In this document: in pieces, positions 47,781 to 58,080 of the stretch
How the letters are laid out: each line of letters begins with the position of its first letter
How positions within the stretch are numbered: position 1 is the stretch's first letter
Source: Artemia franciscana
Lineage: Eukaryota; Arthropoda; Branchiopoda; Anostraca; Artemiidae
DNA length: 64,000 bases
Direction of reading: 5' to 3'
Assembly (NCBI RefSeq): GCF_032884065.1
Contig: NC_088875.1
Span: forward strand, 49,402,971-49,466,970
Program-made: the position numbers and the translations under genes
Notes under the pieces: generated by a model
Databases searched by the model: none
What the model was told of the DNA's origin: nothing
Seen by the model: the letters and a program-made list of their open reading frames with translations, nothing else

Positions 47781-48703
47781 TTGACTGACGTATAGAAATT
47801 TTAATTCCACCATTGCATACAGTTGCCTTAAATACAAGTGATTAGTCGAGCATAACTGTTTTAAGATTCGTCCTTTCTTGTATAATTTAGAATATTTTAT
47901 AAATGAGGGACTTTTATTATCTTTGACAGCAGATAAGTGAGAATGTCACTTTTAGAAATGCATTCAGAGTCTAAGTTATACCCATGAAATGTGATTTCAA
48001 CCTCCTATTTGTGGTTTTTCACTATTTCTAAGGAATTGAAAATTATTTAGAAGACAGTTCTAGGTTATTTGTTTGCCTATAACCACTGAAAAACTAGGGT
48101 ATGATTTTCATCATTTTGGTTTGAGTCAGCTTTTCTTTCATTCTTGTCTTGATTTAGAAGACACAATTCTAATGATTTAAATTCGATTTTAAGTCATATC
48201 AATTTTCTCAAATTGTTTTCCAACTTTTTTTTAACCTTGCCCTCTTAATTTTGATCTAGCTATGTCATGATGCTCAAAACTGGTGGCATGATTTTGCCGA
48301 AATGCTACAGATGTGGCACACTTGGATTCAATTTCCCCAAATCAGGTCAAAATAACATTGAAAACCCAAAAAATTGTCACACAGCACCTTAAAGGCAAAA
48401 CTACTAAAGAAAAACTGACCCACATCTGTGGATGGCTGAATTGTGCAGGCTTATCTTAGTTTTGGTAAGTTGTTTAAAGAAACCAATTTTTCAATTGGGG
48501 AAGGCAGGGGGTTAGACTAGGATCCAGGAGGCAATTGCCCTGCTCCCCATGGAAAATTACACCCCTGCTCAAAACACTTTCTTTGGGCCTTTGGTGAGGT
48601 TTAATTTTTTTTTCTTTTAAATTTTAAATTTTACGACACATATAGACATTTTGAAATATTTATTAAATTTTCAAAATATTTATGAAATAATAAACACAAT
48701 GAA
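47781..48703. other. Noncoding stretch
   Basis: No gene recognised. GGGGAAGGCAGGGGGTTAGAC and CAATTGCCCTGCTCCCC (48,500-48,550) resemble the GC-rich tails of dispersed repeats. Confidence 0.4.
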
Positions 48704-48738
48704 CTATTTAAAATTGTGTAAGTTCATCAAAAGCCAAT

Positions 48739-49034
48739 GCTCTTTAGAACAGTTTACTTTCACCTTCATCAGGGTCTTATAGGTTGTCATCTCATCGATA
48801 ACAACTTCACCTTCATCTGCACAGGAGTCAAGTATTTCAGACTTCTGGGCTTGTGTGGGAGAAGGAAATGAGGTCCAGATGCGGGTGAAATATTGATTAA
48901 CCTCATCAGCAGTTGTGTAAGTTCCGTCTGGGTGGCTTATTTTTATGCTGTTATGAATGGACTTGCCAGTGATTTGCTTGACTGCTCTGTGCCATTTCCT
49001 GGGATTAGTGTGCCTAAGACTGTCCGAAAATTTC
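48739..49034 (-). pseudogene. Displaced second copy of LINE linker segment
   Basis: Encodes EKFSDSLRHTNPRKWHRAVK through YKTLMKVKVNCS, nearly identical to the segment at 50,000-50,300. It is joined in the same orientation after the RT thumb region (LELLFPMTSALPHI). The LINE 3' part has therefore been rearranged or patched by a second copy. Confidence 0.75.
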
Positions 49035-49035
49035 T

Positions 49036-51874
49036 CACATACGCATACCGTTGAAAGTCTGTAGACTAGCGTTTGCACTTTTAACCACGTTTTCAATATG
49101 TGTGGCAAAGCTGAAGTCATTGGAAAAAGTAACTCCAAGGATCTTGATACTGTTTGCTAGAAGGAATGGAACATTTGGCTCCATAACATCACTTTTAGTG
49201 GGTTAAAACGCACTATCTTCGACTTGTTCACATTAATCCCAAGATTTAGCTCCGCGCACTCTTTTATGAAAACACTGAAAAAATTTGAACTGAACTGTGG
49301 CGTCACAACTCCGCTTTGTACTAAATATTTCAGGATAAATGACAGGTCATCCACGAACTTGTAGCGGTCGTCATAGTCAGCTATTAGGAAGTTAATTACA
49401 GGCAAGAATACAATAGCTGCAAGCTTAGTGCCCTGAGGGGCTCCACAGGTGGATGAGGACCATTCGGAATTAGTATCACCTTCGTAGAAAGCAAACACAC
49501 GGTGCATCCTCTGACTGAGAAAGGCCAACACGAGCGTAAGAGTCTTTTTTTAGCCCCCATTAGCTTGAGATTAAGGGCAGCTACAATGTGATTGATTAGA
49601 TCAAATGCCTTTCGGAAATCTATGGCACCAAAGTCTACAAAGCTGTGACCTTTTTGACCCACTTAAGGAGATTATCGTACATCTTCACTAGTTACACTGA
49701 GGTATTACAGTCTTTCAGTCCGCCGTATTGTCTTTGGTCGATAGATCCCTGGATTTGGTCAAGTAAGACCCTCATGATAAAGGTCTCGGCCACTTTCGCC
49801 AGGCATGGTGTTTGCGAAATAGGGCTAAGTTCGTCACACCTCTTAGGGTTGGTAACCTTCGGAATTATTCTAACGTAAGCTTTCTTTCAAACAGCTGGAA
49901 AGATCCCTATACGAAAGCAAAGGTTTATCAGCACTGAGAGTGGTTTCGCAATGAAAGGGGCGTATTCTCGAATCAGTTTGGGTGGGAGTTCGTCTGGATA
50001 AGCTGAACAGTTTACTTTCACCTTCATCAGGGTCTTATAGGTTGTCATCTCATCGGTAAAAACTTCGCCTTCATCTGCACAGGAGTCAAGTATTTCAGAC
50101 TTCTGGGCTTGTGTGGGAGAAGGAAATGAGGTCCAGATGCGGGCGAAATATTGATTAACCTCATCAGCAGTTGTGTAAGTTCCGTCTGGGTGGCTTATTT
50201 TTATGCTGTTATGAATAGACTTGCCAGTGATTTGCTTGACTGCTCTGTGCCATTTCCTGGGATTAGTGTGCCTAAGACTGTCCGAAAATTTCTCACGCCC
50301 ATAATCTTTCTTCGCACTTCTCGTGAGAGAGGTAATCTGATTTCGCAATTTTTCGCATTTTGCAAATCTCCTTCTTGGAAAAGCTTGCACTTTTTTCGGA
50401 TTAGTTTCTTGATTTGGGGGGTTATCCAGGGTTTATCACTTTCACATCTAGTGAAAGTCTTTTCAGGAAAAAACTCGAGGTATTTGGCATGGAGAACTTC
50501 GTTGAACAGTTGGCATTTTTTATCGAGGCTTTTGTCTCCATACACTTCTGGAAAAGGGTAAGTAGCTATCCATCGACCATAGGTGCAAATTGCTGAATCA
50601 ATAAGCGAACGATACTTGACACGCTTAATTTTAGGCTTGGGTATTGAAGCGGCAGCTGACCAGAGCACAACGTTATGATCAGAACAGGCAAGTGGCCCAA
50701 GGGATTCAGGGGTTTGGTAATATGTCTCACAGTTGGTCAGGATTAAACCAAGTATGCTGCCAGATTCATGTGTTGGAAAATTTACAACCTGCTTGAGGGA
50801 AAGGCATGATGCTAGCCAGCTTTTCTTGGTTTGGTTAAACTCCCCAGCCAGAACAATAGCAGGGTTTTCATAAAAGGCACGAAGGTGATCGACAGTCTTT
50901 TGGAGGTATGTGACAAGATCACGGCGGTTTTTACCACTTTCAGGGTAGTTGATTGAAGCAAAGATGATGCATGAGTAAGCACGCGGCATGGTCGATGGTT
51001 TGCACCAAACCCACACAGCCTCATGTTCAGTGCTCACGTGCTCAAGTTCAAGTTCACGTAACTCCTTCATTAGGATATCTTCACGTACGTAAAGGGCTAC
51101 CCCACCGCCTATTCTCTGGTCACCAAGAGCTTGTCTTGTTCTGAGGTATAGGGCATAACCGGTGAGTCTTCCTGTCACTTCAGTCAGGTTCCAAGTTTCT
51201 GTTATGGCTGCGACAGAAACATTGTTCTGCCTTAACACTACATCGATCTCATCTATTTTATTGCAAAGAGAACGTGCGTTACAAAGCAGGAATGTGGGAA
51301 AACGCTTCTTTGCATTGTATGCGACGGGAGACAGAGTTGATAGGGGTAGCCTAGAGCTTTCAGGGCACGGGTCTGCTTCGTATCTTGAGAGGGAGGGGAG
51401 AGGTTTCTGGTTAAAAATTTTTACTTCTAGATAGAACCTGTCTTTTTGTTGTCGGTAATTTGGTGTTCTGGCAGAGACAATTGTCTCAATCGCTTTACTG
51501 GGGTGCTCTCTTTGTCTAGTTTTAATTCGTATTCAAGCTCTTTTCCCGCGCCGCCTTCTTCTTTTCTGTCCGTACAGAGTAACGGGTCCTGGTGGAGCCT
51601 TCGGCATTCCAAGTTCATTTAAACGGATGAAGGTGGATGGCGCTAGTGGTGAAAATGGATAGGGTCTAAATCTTTTCATCAAACTGCTGATACCTGCTTG
51701 GTTGGTCATAACACGAATTATTAGTCTACTGCATTCAGCAGTATATGAATTTCTTAGGGTGTTTGATTTGATCTCAAACATGAATAGAGCTAAACTTTCC
51801 AGATGGTCTACGGCGCGAGCGCCATCTAGGTTAATGTGTGGATGTTGTATATAGATGGCACTACCACCTAGCAA
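49036..51874 (-). pseudogene. FVDD-type LINE ORF2, copy X
   Basis: Minus strand: KRRRRRGKRA (51,535), then endonuclease AAITETWNL, RIGGGVALYVRED, VLAGEFN (catalytic Asp changed to Glu; copy Y has GDFN) and ACSDHNVVLW. Then KPWITPQIKKLIRKK, the EKFSDSLRHTNPRKW linker and ISHPDGTY. The RT has FRKAFDLINH, GAPQGTKLAAIVF and KFVDDLSFILKYL. Multiple frameshifts separate 51,238-50,201, 50,390-49,887, 49,662-49,396 and 49,531-49,157. No terminal RNase H is seen. Clade not assigned (CR1/L2-like by RT motifs). Confidence 0.8.
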
Positions 51875-52149
51875 GGTGAATAAGGCTCAAATAAATAGAT
51901 CTAGTATTTAATTTGCATGAAATATCACTAAGCAAAGTCAGGAACACTAAGTCTTCGTCACTTACACCATCACTGCAGGAAACTTGAAAAAAAAACAGCA
52001 CAAAAAAGCTAAAAACTGGGATGACAAGGGTCAGCTATTTATAGCGCTCACAGCGCCATCCCAAAAACGCCAGCACCATCCCAAGCCACAATAGTGATTA
52101 AATCCAGTGATATCACTTTAGTCATATACCTAAATAAGATGGAAATTAC
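51875..52149. other. LINE 5' end and intron of MADF gene
   Basis: Noncoding. GCACCATCCCA-type short repeats (52,050-52,085) and GATATCACT (52,108) mark the LINE 5' region. The exon donor of MADF exon 2 (gtaatt on the minus strand) is at 52,149-52,144. Confidence 0.4.
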
Positions 52150-52489
52150 CTCTCAGAATTTGGACCTGCTTGGGATGCTTTATCTGCATCAGTTTCTTTG
52201 GAAGAGTTCTATGATGCTTCTTCAGCTTCTAGAGAAAGGCTGACTGTTGCTATTTTGTCTTTGTTTTGGATGTTGCCACTTCCACTAGATGCCTGTACAT
52301 AATTAGTCATGCCAGCTCTTGGCTTGTGGAATTTCAGTTGGTCTGAGCAAAATGCATCAATAGCGGGGAAATGCGGCCAGCCAATAGGTTTTATTTCCCC
52401 ATCTTTGGCTCCCGAAGGCTTCTTAAGGCTCCGCTTGTGGCGGCAATAGGTTTCCCTCAGCTTCTTCCATTGCTCTTCACACAAGTGAG
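52150..52489 (-). CDS. MADF-domain protein, exon 2 (unit X)
   Basis: After a strong acceptor (ttttcttttag) the exon begins CTCACTTGTGTG and encodes HLCEEQWKKLRETYCRHKR, the second half of a MADF (Adf-1-type Myb/SANT) DNA-binding domain. A linker follows: WPHFPAIDAFCSDQLKFH and SSGSGNIQNKDK. TAG at 52,209-52,211 ends the frame 59 nt before the donor. Unit Y has CAG there, so this is probably a truncating change. The expected BESS motif is not seen. Exon 2 joins exon 1 in phase 1. Confidence 0.7.
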
Positions 52490-52589
52490 CTAAAAGAAAA
52501 CTAAATATTAGCAAGGTGATGGTGGTTCTGTGCTGAAGATAGAAGCTTTTAGAATAAATAAAATAATCCTGAATATAAAACTAGGAAAC

Positions 52590-54250
52590 ATAGAACCCCT
52601 GTCTGTTTACAGAAAATGGATGAACATATGTAGGTTTTATTACACTGAAGCCGTGAGGCCATGGCAATTAAAACAAAACAATGAAGATTAACTTTAAATA
52701 AATGACATTATATAAGCATAAAAGTCACAAAGAAAACAAATCACAAAATTTTACTTTCATCCTCAGTTGCCAACCTGAGCAATTGCCCTAAATTTTTAAA
52801 CCTTGCAAAACATTCACCCCCATTACATTCACCAGCCATCTCTCATGACCCATACTCACGTCTATACATCAACAATTCATTGAAAAGGAAGGACCACCTT
52901 ACTGGCAGTTCTTCATTTGCACTTATATTTAATAGGTTCAAAAGAAATTTTCTATGGCTATGTCAGTAGGCCAGTAAAGGACCAGGTGGTTCTTTAGCCA
53001 GGAAGTGCAATAGGAAGCTAGGGGTCAGCCATCCTATACTTTTGCATGCCCTTCCTGCTTACTGTCCCCAGATTTCTCTTCCAGATTTCTTCTTCCAGAC
53101 CTTACTGGGACATACTGACAATCAGCAATATTCATACAACATGTAAAAAGAACAACAATTCATATTTTTCCACAAAGGAAGAAGCTTGATTTAAAAAATA
53201 AATATATTTTTAACAGAAAGCAAGTGACATCAATGAAATCACACAAAAAAAACTCCTGGAGAATAAATAATGTCAGCCTTATATTTAACCAATAAGGAGG
53301 TTGCACAAAAGAGCATTCCTAAATTTAGAAAAGCCAGTGTTATGGCCTTAAGTTCTACTCAATTAACAGGAGTTGCCTTTGCAGAACTAAGACCAGAGAA
53401 AGAGAAACTAATAACCAAAAATTAAGGTAAAATGTTGTTTTGTCAAAATTTCAATAGATATAGACCTATCATGTAGGACAATTTCAGACCATCTAGAGGG
53501 AGAAGCAGTGGATGTGTGTACTTCAAAATACATTCCTGGGAGATACTTTAGCCTGTAGACACATCCCTGAAAGTTTCATTTTCCTAACCTAACCTCTTTC
53601 CATGATAGCCAATTATAGCTAATGCAATTCTGAAAGTGCAATCCCTATTATTTGAGTAGAATTTTGAGCCATATCAATGGGTTTTTTTTCAAAATTTATT
53701 AAATCTATTTGTATATCTTTAAAACCTTATAGAATAGGATTGAGCAACGTTATGAAGGTGAAAACAATTTTGTTGTACTTCAATTAAGCTGAAGATCTAT
53801 TTCGCAAGGTTTCACTTTTATACCACACAAATTCTTAAAGGTTCTCAAAGGTCAGGGCCCTCTAGAGGGAGAAGGAGTAGAGATAGGTACTTCAAAATAC
53901 CTTCCCAGGACATACTTTAGCCTGTAGACACATCCCTGAAAGTCTCATTTTCCAACTTTGAAAAAAAAAACATTGATATGGCTCAAAATTCTACTCAAAT
54001 AACAAGAATTACATCTTCAGAACTAAAGGCAGAGAAAAAGCAACTAGTAAATGAAAATTTAGGAAAATGATGTTTTGTCAAAATTTCAATAGGTAATAGA
54101 CCTGTCATCTAGGCAAATGTTAGGGCCCTCTAGAGGGAGAAGGAGTGGAGGTGGGTACTTTAAAATACCTTCCCAGGACATACTTTAGCCTATAGACCCA
54201 TTCCTGAAAGTTTCATTTTTTTAACCTAAACCCAAGAAGTCTATTAACTA
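52590..54250 (-). repeat. Repeat R, copy 4 (reverse), in MADF intron
   Basis: Reverse complement of R blocks: GTCTGTTTACAGAAAATGGA, GGCCATGGCAATTAAAACAA, CATCCCTGAAAGT. The CATACTTTAGCCTGTAGAC block occurs three times (near 53,540, 53,910, 54,175), so local tandem copies are present. No coding potential. Confidence 0.7.
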
Positions 54251-54517
54251 GAATTTTACCAAAACTAGGCCTGTTTAGGCCAGCTAATGTGTGCCAAACG
54301 TTAGAAACATAATGCAAAGAGTATGCACTGGGTATGCCAAATGCTACAAATGTTCTATTTCTATATCAAGTGTGTGTCTGTGGTAGACTTGTCTACCATT
54401 CAGAAAAGGGGTATGTTCAAATAATTAATAGTGAGGTAATATGCCAAGTACTATACAAGCCAAAATCCAACACTTGGAATATGGTACCTAAAATTATATG
54501 GCTTTGTACTGGATCCC

Positions 54518-54830
54518 AGTGAGGTCCACAAGTTTTCCTGGGTTATCACTCATTTAACAGGTCATCACTCCAGGGACTGAAGGCCTGGGTGATCTTGAAA
54601 TCTGGGTGATCTTTTTGTGGAGTGATGGCCCAGTCAGAGCCATCACTCTTCAGACTGATCACTCAGATTCAACACTGGATCATCAGTCCATAGAGAGGTC
54701 AGCCAGATTTCAAGAATAGGTCATTACTCCATCAAGAGATCATTCAGATTTCAAGAATAGGCTATCAGTCCCTGGAGTGATGACCTCTTAAATGAGTGGT
54801 CACCCACAAAGACCTCTGGACTCCACTGCT
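54518..54830. mobile_element. Foldback element with long inverted repeats (unit X)
   Basis: The left arm ATCACTCATTTAACAGGTCA continuing TCACTCCAGGGACTGA (about 54,543-54,580) is mirrored by TCAGTCCCTGGAGTGATGAC continuing CTCTTAAATGAGTGGT (about 54,765-54,800). Weaker pairing extends outward to AGTGAGGTCCA / TGGACTCCACT. The core also has many GATCACTCAGATT-like internal repeats. Unit Y carries the same element at about 62,626-62,893, so insertion preceded duplication. Confidence 0.75.
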
Positions 54831-54942
54831 GGTTTCCCCTGCTTTTAAGGAATGAGTGAGCAATATTTTTTTTTGCAGACATTATAGAATAGGATATATG
54901 GTCTAAAGTGCAACCACACAACAAAAGCAGTGTTCAACTCAC

Positions 54943-55114
54943 CTGTAAGCTCATGACCAAACTGAGGGCACATAACATTCATAGCATAACTAATCTCTTT
55001 CAATATATTTTCTATGCATATCCTATCTTTGTGTTTTCCTTGAGAAGCCTGGTATATGACAGGCTTCTCTTGGACTAGAGAAATGAGCATGTCTTCAGCT
55101 TCAATACTCCACAT
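54943..55114 (-). CDS. MADF-domain protein, exon 1 (unit X)
   Basis: ATG at 55,114 opens MWSIEAEDMLISLVQEKPVI followed by YQASQGKHKDR, the first half of a MADF domain (acidic start, LIxLVxxxPxIY, then a basic turn). It ends at a consensus donor (CTTACAG then gtgagt, 54,942-54,937). Splicing to 52,489 crosses an intron of about 2.45 kb filled with repeat R and the foldback element, and completes the domain at LTA-HLCEEQW. MADF proteins bind DNA as transcription factors or as accessory proteins of some DNA transposons. Confidence 0.75.
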
Positions 55115-56256
55115 TTCTCAGTATGTTTAGAAGTTTTGCTCTGAAACTCTTTCCCTATCGGTCAACTTTACGAAAAAAGTTAACTAAAGTTTAACTTTCA
55201 TATTTGCTCACGTAAAGTGTTAAGGAAGTTTAACGAAGCAACTTCATGAAGCTTACCGACGACTTTACGAACCTTACGAACGCCGTCTGAGCCCTCCCTT
55301 ATAGTCACATTTATCGATAAAATCAAAATTACCTACGATAACAGGACCAATTATGTTTTTCGATTGTAATTTTTGAAGTTGAACACTGTTAAACTCTGAA
55401 ACTTAAGGCGTCAATTTGCGTTAACCGATTGGTTCAACCGATATTGTCAACCAGTGATTGTTTGACGCATAAATAGCATAAACCGAATGATTCTCGCAAA
55501 AATACGCCGTCCTTATCTAAAATAGAAAAAGTTTGATTAAACCAGATAGAAAGTGATTAAGTACTTGAAAATGCAAAACGTTTCCATTAGAAAATCATTA
55601 TGATCATTATGAATTATTGAATCATTATGATAATGATGAAAATCATTAGAAAATATTATGGAAATCAGTTCCTGATTTGCATTAAGGCCTCTTGTTCCAC
55701 TTTTGTCTGTTGTACTAGCTTTAGCCAAATATTGAACAATAGCCTAGCCTACTACTTATAGGTCATAGTTAAGCACTTCACAAGTCATACTGGAAGATAA
55801 TAGCCTCGTTAATTAAAATATTTATGTTTATTTAGTCTGAAGCTTAGTACTTTTATTCTGGGTAGCCTGTGCAATTTTTAATTCTCCCTGGATAAGTGGA
55901 ATAGAATTGTTGGAAACCAGTTGAACTGAAAGCGCAAAAATACACAATCCTTAACAAAAATAGAAAATATTGATTTAACCAGATAGAAAGTTATTCCTAA
56001 ATCCAATTGGTGTAGTGTTTCTATTTAGGTTCTTTATGATTTTTGTCTGTTGCACATTTCTCATCTATATATCTGCTTGTTGCTTTTGATGACTTGGAGG
56101 GCTTTGACTGTTTGTTTTTGAATATGGTTTTGATATGCATGTATTTTATGAACAAAACCAATAGCTGTAGTCAAACCCAACAGCCAATTAAAATAAAAAT
56201 CACAAATACTGGTTGTAAAGACCTGAGAAAACGCAAAATTATAGCCATTATAATTA
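55115..56256. other. Upstream region of MADF exon 1, duplicated in unit Y
   Basis: Noncoding. 55,140-55,300 contains several GTTAA/TTAAC-rich words and ACGAA repeats (TTTACGAACCTTACGAACG) that recur at 63,235-63,350, a plausible promoter region for the minus-strand MADF transcript. The GATCATTATGAATTATTGAA region (55,600) is a simple ATTATGA repeat. Confidence 0.4.
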
Positions 56257-57290
56257 TTGAATTACTCTAGTGCTTTTGAAAATGTAATTCATTCAAATGC
56301 GTTGTTTTCTCTAGCAGCCTCAGGTGTTAACCTTTCTATTGTTTCCGTGCTTAAGTATTGGTATGCTAATTCTTCAGTTAGGGTGAAGTGGAATGGTACT
56401 GTAGGGGAGTATATTCCTGTTAAAAAAGGCGCTAGGCAAGGTGCCGTGTTATCCCCGAGCATATTTAAATGTGTTTTAACTTCGTGTCTCCAACGTCTTC
56501 AACCGTCAATTTTTTACAATGATAATTTAGGGATTAGTCACGTTGCAAATGCTGATGATGTTCTGCTTCTTAGCCGGACAAAACATAGTCTATTTACCAA
56601 CTTTAACCGGCTTTCAGCCGCACTATCCACAGTAGGCCTTTCAGTTAATGCCTCCAAATGTGAGTTCTCACCAAGCATCACCTCTTTGCTTGAGTTCTTC
56701 AACTATACCATGTTAAGCAAGCATTAAATGGTTGGGTCTCTCTTTTTCCACGTCACGTTCGTCTACTTGCTCCGCTATTACGTCCAGCGTGCTGAAAAGT
56801 ATGCGGGTTAGATATGCAAAAATTTCACCAAATCGTGGTCGGTATAACCGAAAAGGACGATGCCGTCTTTATTCTACTTTTTGCACCCCTGCTGTTTTTT
56901 ATCTTTCTGGTTTTGCTTTCCCCCTTCGCAAGAAGGATACAAAGAAAATACGCTCAGGATATTTTAAGTATTGTAAGTGTTTGCTGCGTCTGCCTCGGTG
57001 GTATCGGAATCATACAGTCGTTTCTAAATTTGACATCGTTGATGCGCCCTCGCGACTGAAACATTTATCTAAAGATATATGTCTTAAAACTCAGCAAATG
57101 ATTGGCGTTTTTGACCCTCTTTGGCCATTTTTTAAATTGAGGTAATTTACTTATGTTGTATGTTGTTATGCTGCTATGTTATTATTGTTGTTATGTTTTT
57201 TTGTCTTGTTTTTTTCTTTTTTTGTGTGTTTACTCCACAGTTTAATGTACTTTGTGGGTTATAAATAAATTATTATTTATTATTATTTCT
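56257..57290 (+). pseudogene. 5'-truncated LINE, same family as 23.8-28.2 kb
   Basis: Plus strand. It starts inside RT (FENVIHSNALFSLAAS), then LKYWYANSSVRVKW, KKGARQGAVLSPSIF, and the catalytic box as ANADDVLLLS (Tyr changed to Asn), then LSVNASKCEF. After a frame change come RGRYNRKGRC, LSGFAFPLRKKDTKK and LLRLPRWYRN. It ends with an AT-rich 3' tail (ATAAATAAATTATTATTTAT). The 5' truncation and tail are typical of target-primed LINE insertion. Confidence 0.8.
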
Positions 57291-57963
57291 TTCACCAGCC
57301 TACCATGTCAGATTACCAGCTAGAGGAAAAAACCTCCACCAATTGCAGCAATTGAGCTAAAACAGAAGTGTTTTCTAATAAAAATTAACAATTTTCACAC
57401 CAGTTTTTATTCACCTATGCTAAGGAAATACAGACCATTATTTTTTTTAGGCAGCAACATAACAAATGAAAATGAGTGAAGAATTGGAATTTTATAAATT
57501 TTTGAAAGAGGAATTTTGATTGAAGTGGATGAAACTAATCACCATTATGAAGTTATTTTGCCCAAGGTTAGCATTCTTTTATAGTGCTAGACTTTATCTA
57601 AAGGCAAATTTAATATTTATCACAAATTAAACTGTCTTGAGAAGATATTTATGTAGCAAATAATGTACTAGCTCAATATTCTCATGGAGGAGTGGGACAG
57701 ATTAAGTATTTTTTTTTTTTAGGTCCAAACCTGAAACATTCAGAAAAGATACTTGTTTATGTGACAAATTTTTATGTTGATGGGCAACAGTTCACAGAGG
57801 CAACAAATGAGGCTTGCCTTTGAATGTCAGAGGCTCGTACTCAAAGATATTTGTTGCAAGGCTTTTGTCTTCACGGAATTGTTATCCTTGTGGTATATAT
57901 CTATAACATTGATATAGTGATGTAAGGTTGTTGCATTAGGCCTCAGCTGGCTTTCTTATGGGA
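57291..57963. other. Noncoding stretch
   Basis: No gene or repeat recognised between the truncated LINE and the second FVDD LINE. Confidence 0.4.
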
Positions 57964-58080
57964 TCAGTCTATTTTAATCAAAAATAAACAACCCCAATAC
58001 TGTGGAGTCAGAATCCACAACACCCCAAATATCAATATCAGCTTGCCAAAACAGTTAAATCTGGTGTGGAAAAAGATAAT

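Larger units (their letters stand above)
49235..55970. repeat. Segmental duplication unit X
   Basis: Aligns with unit Y (58,080 to the window end at 64,000), same orientation. It contains the FVDD LINE, the MADF exons, repeat R (reverse), the foldback element and the upstream flank. X holds about 750 bp (52,750-53,517) missing from Y, and 42 bp extra at 54,719. The right border is a minimum because Y runs off the window. Confidence 0.85.

Noticed and set aside
50151-50561. 136-residue plus-strand ORF (also 58,985-59,251)
   Set aside because: Antisense shadow of the FVDD LINE linker.
54334-54522. 62-residue ORF repeated at 62,440-62,628
   Set aside because: Conserved only because the whole locus is duplicated; lies in the MADF intron on the opposite strand with no recognised domain.
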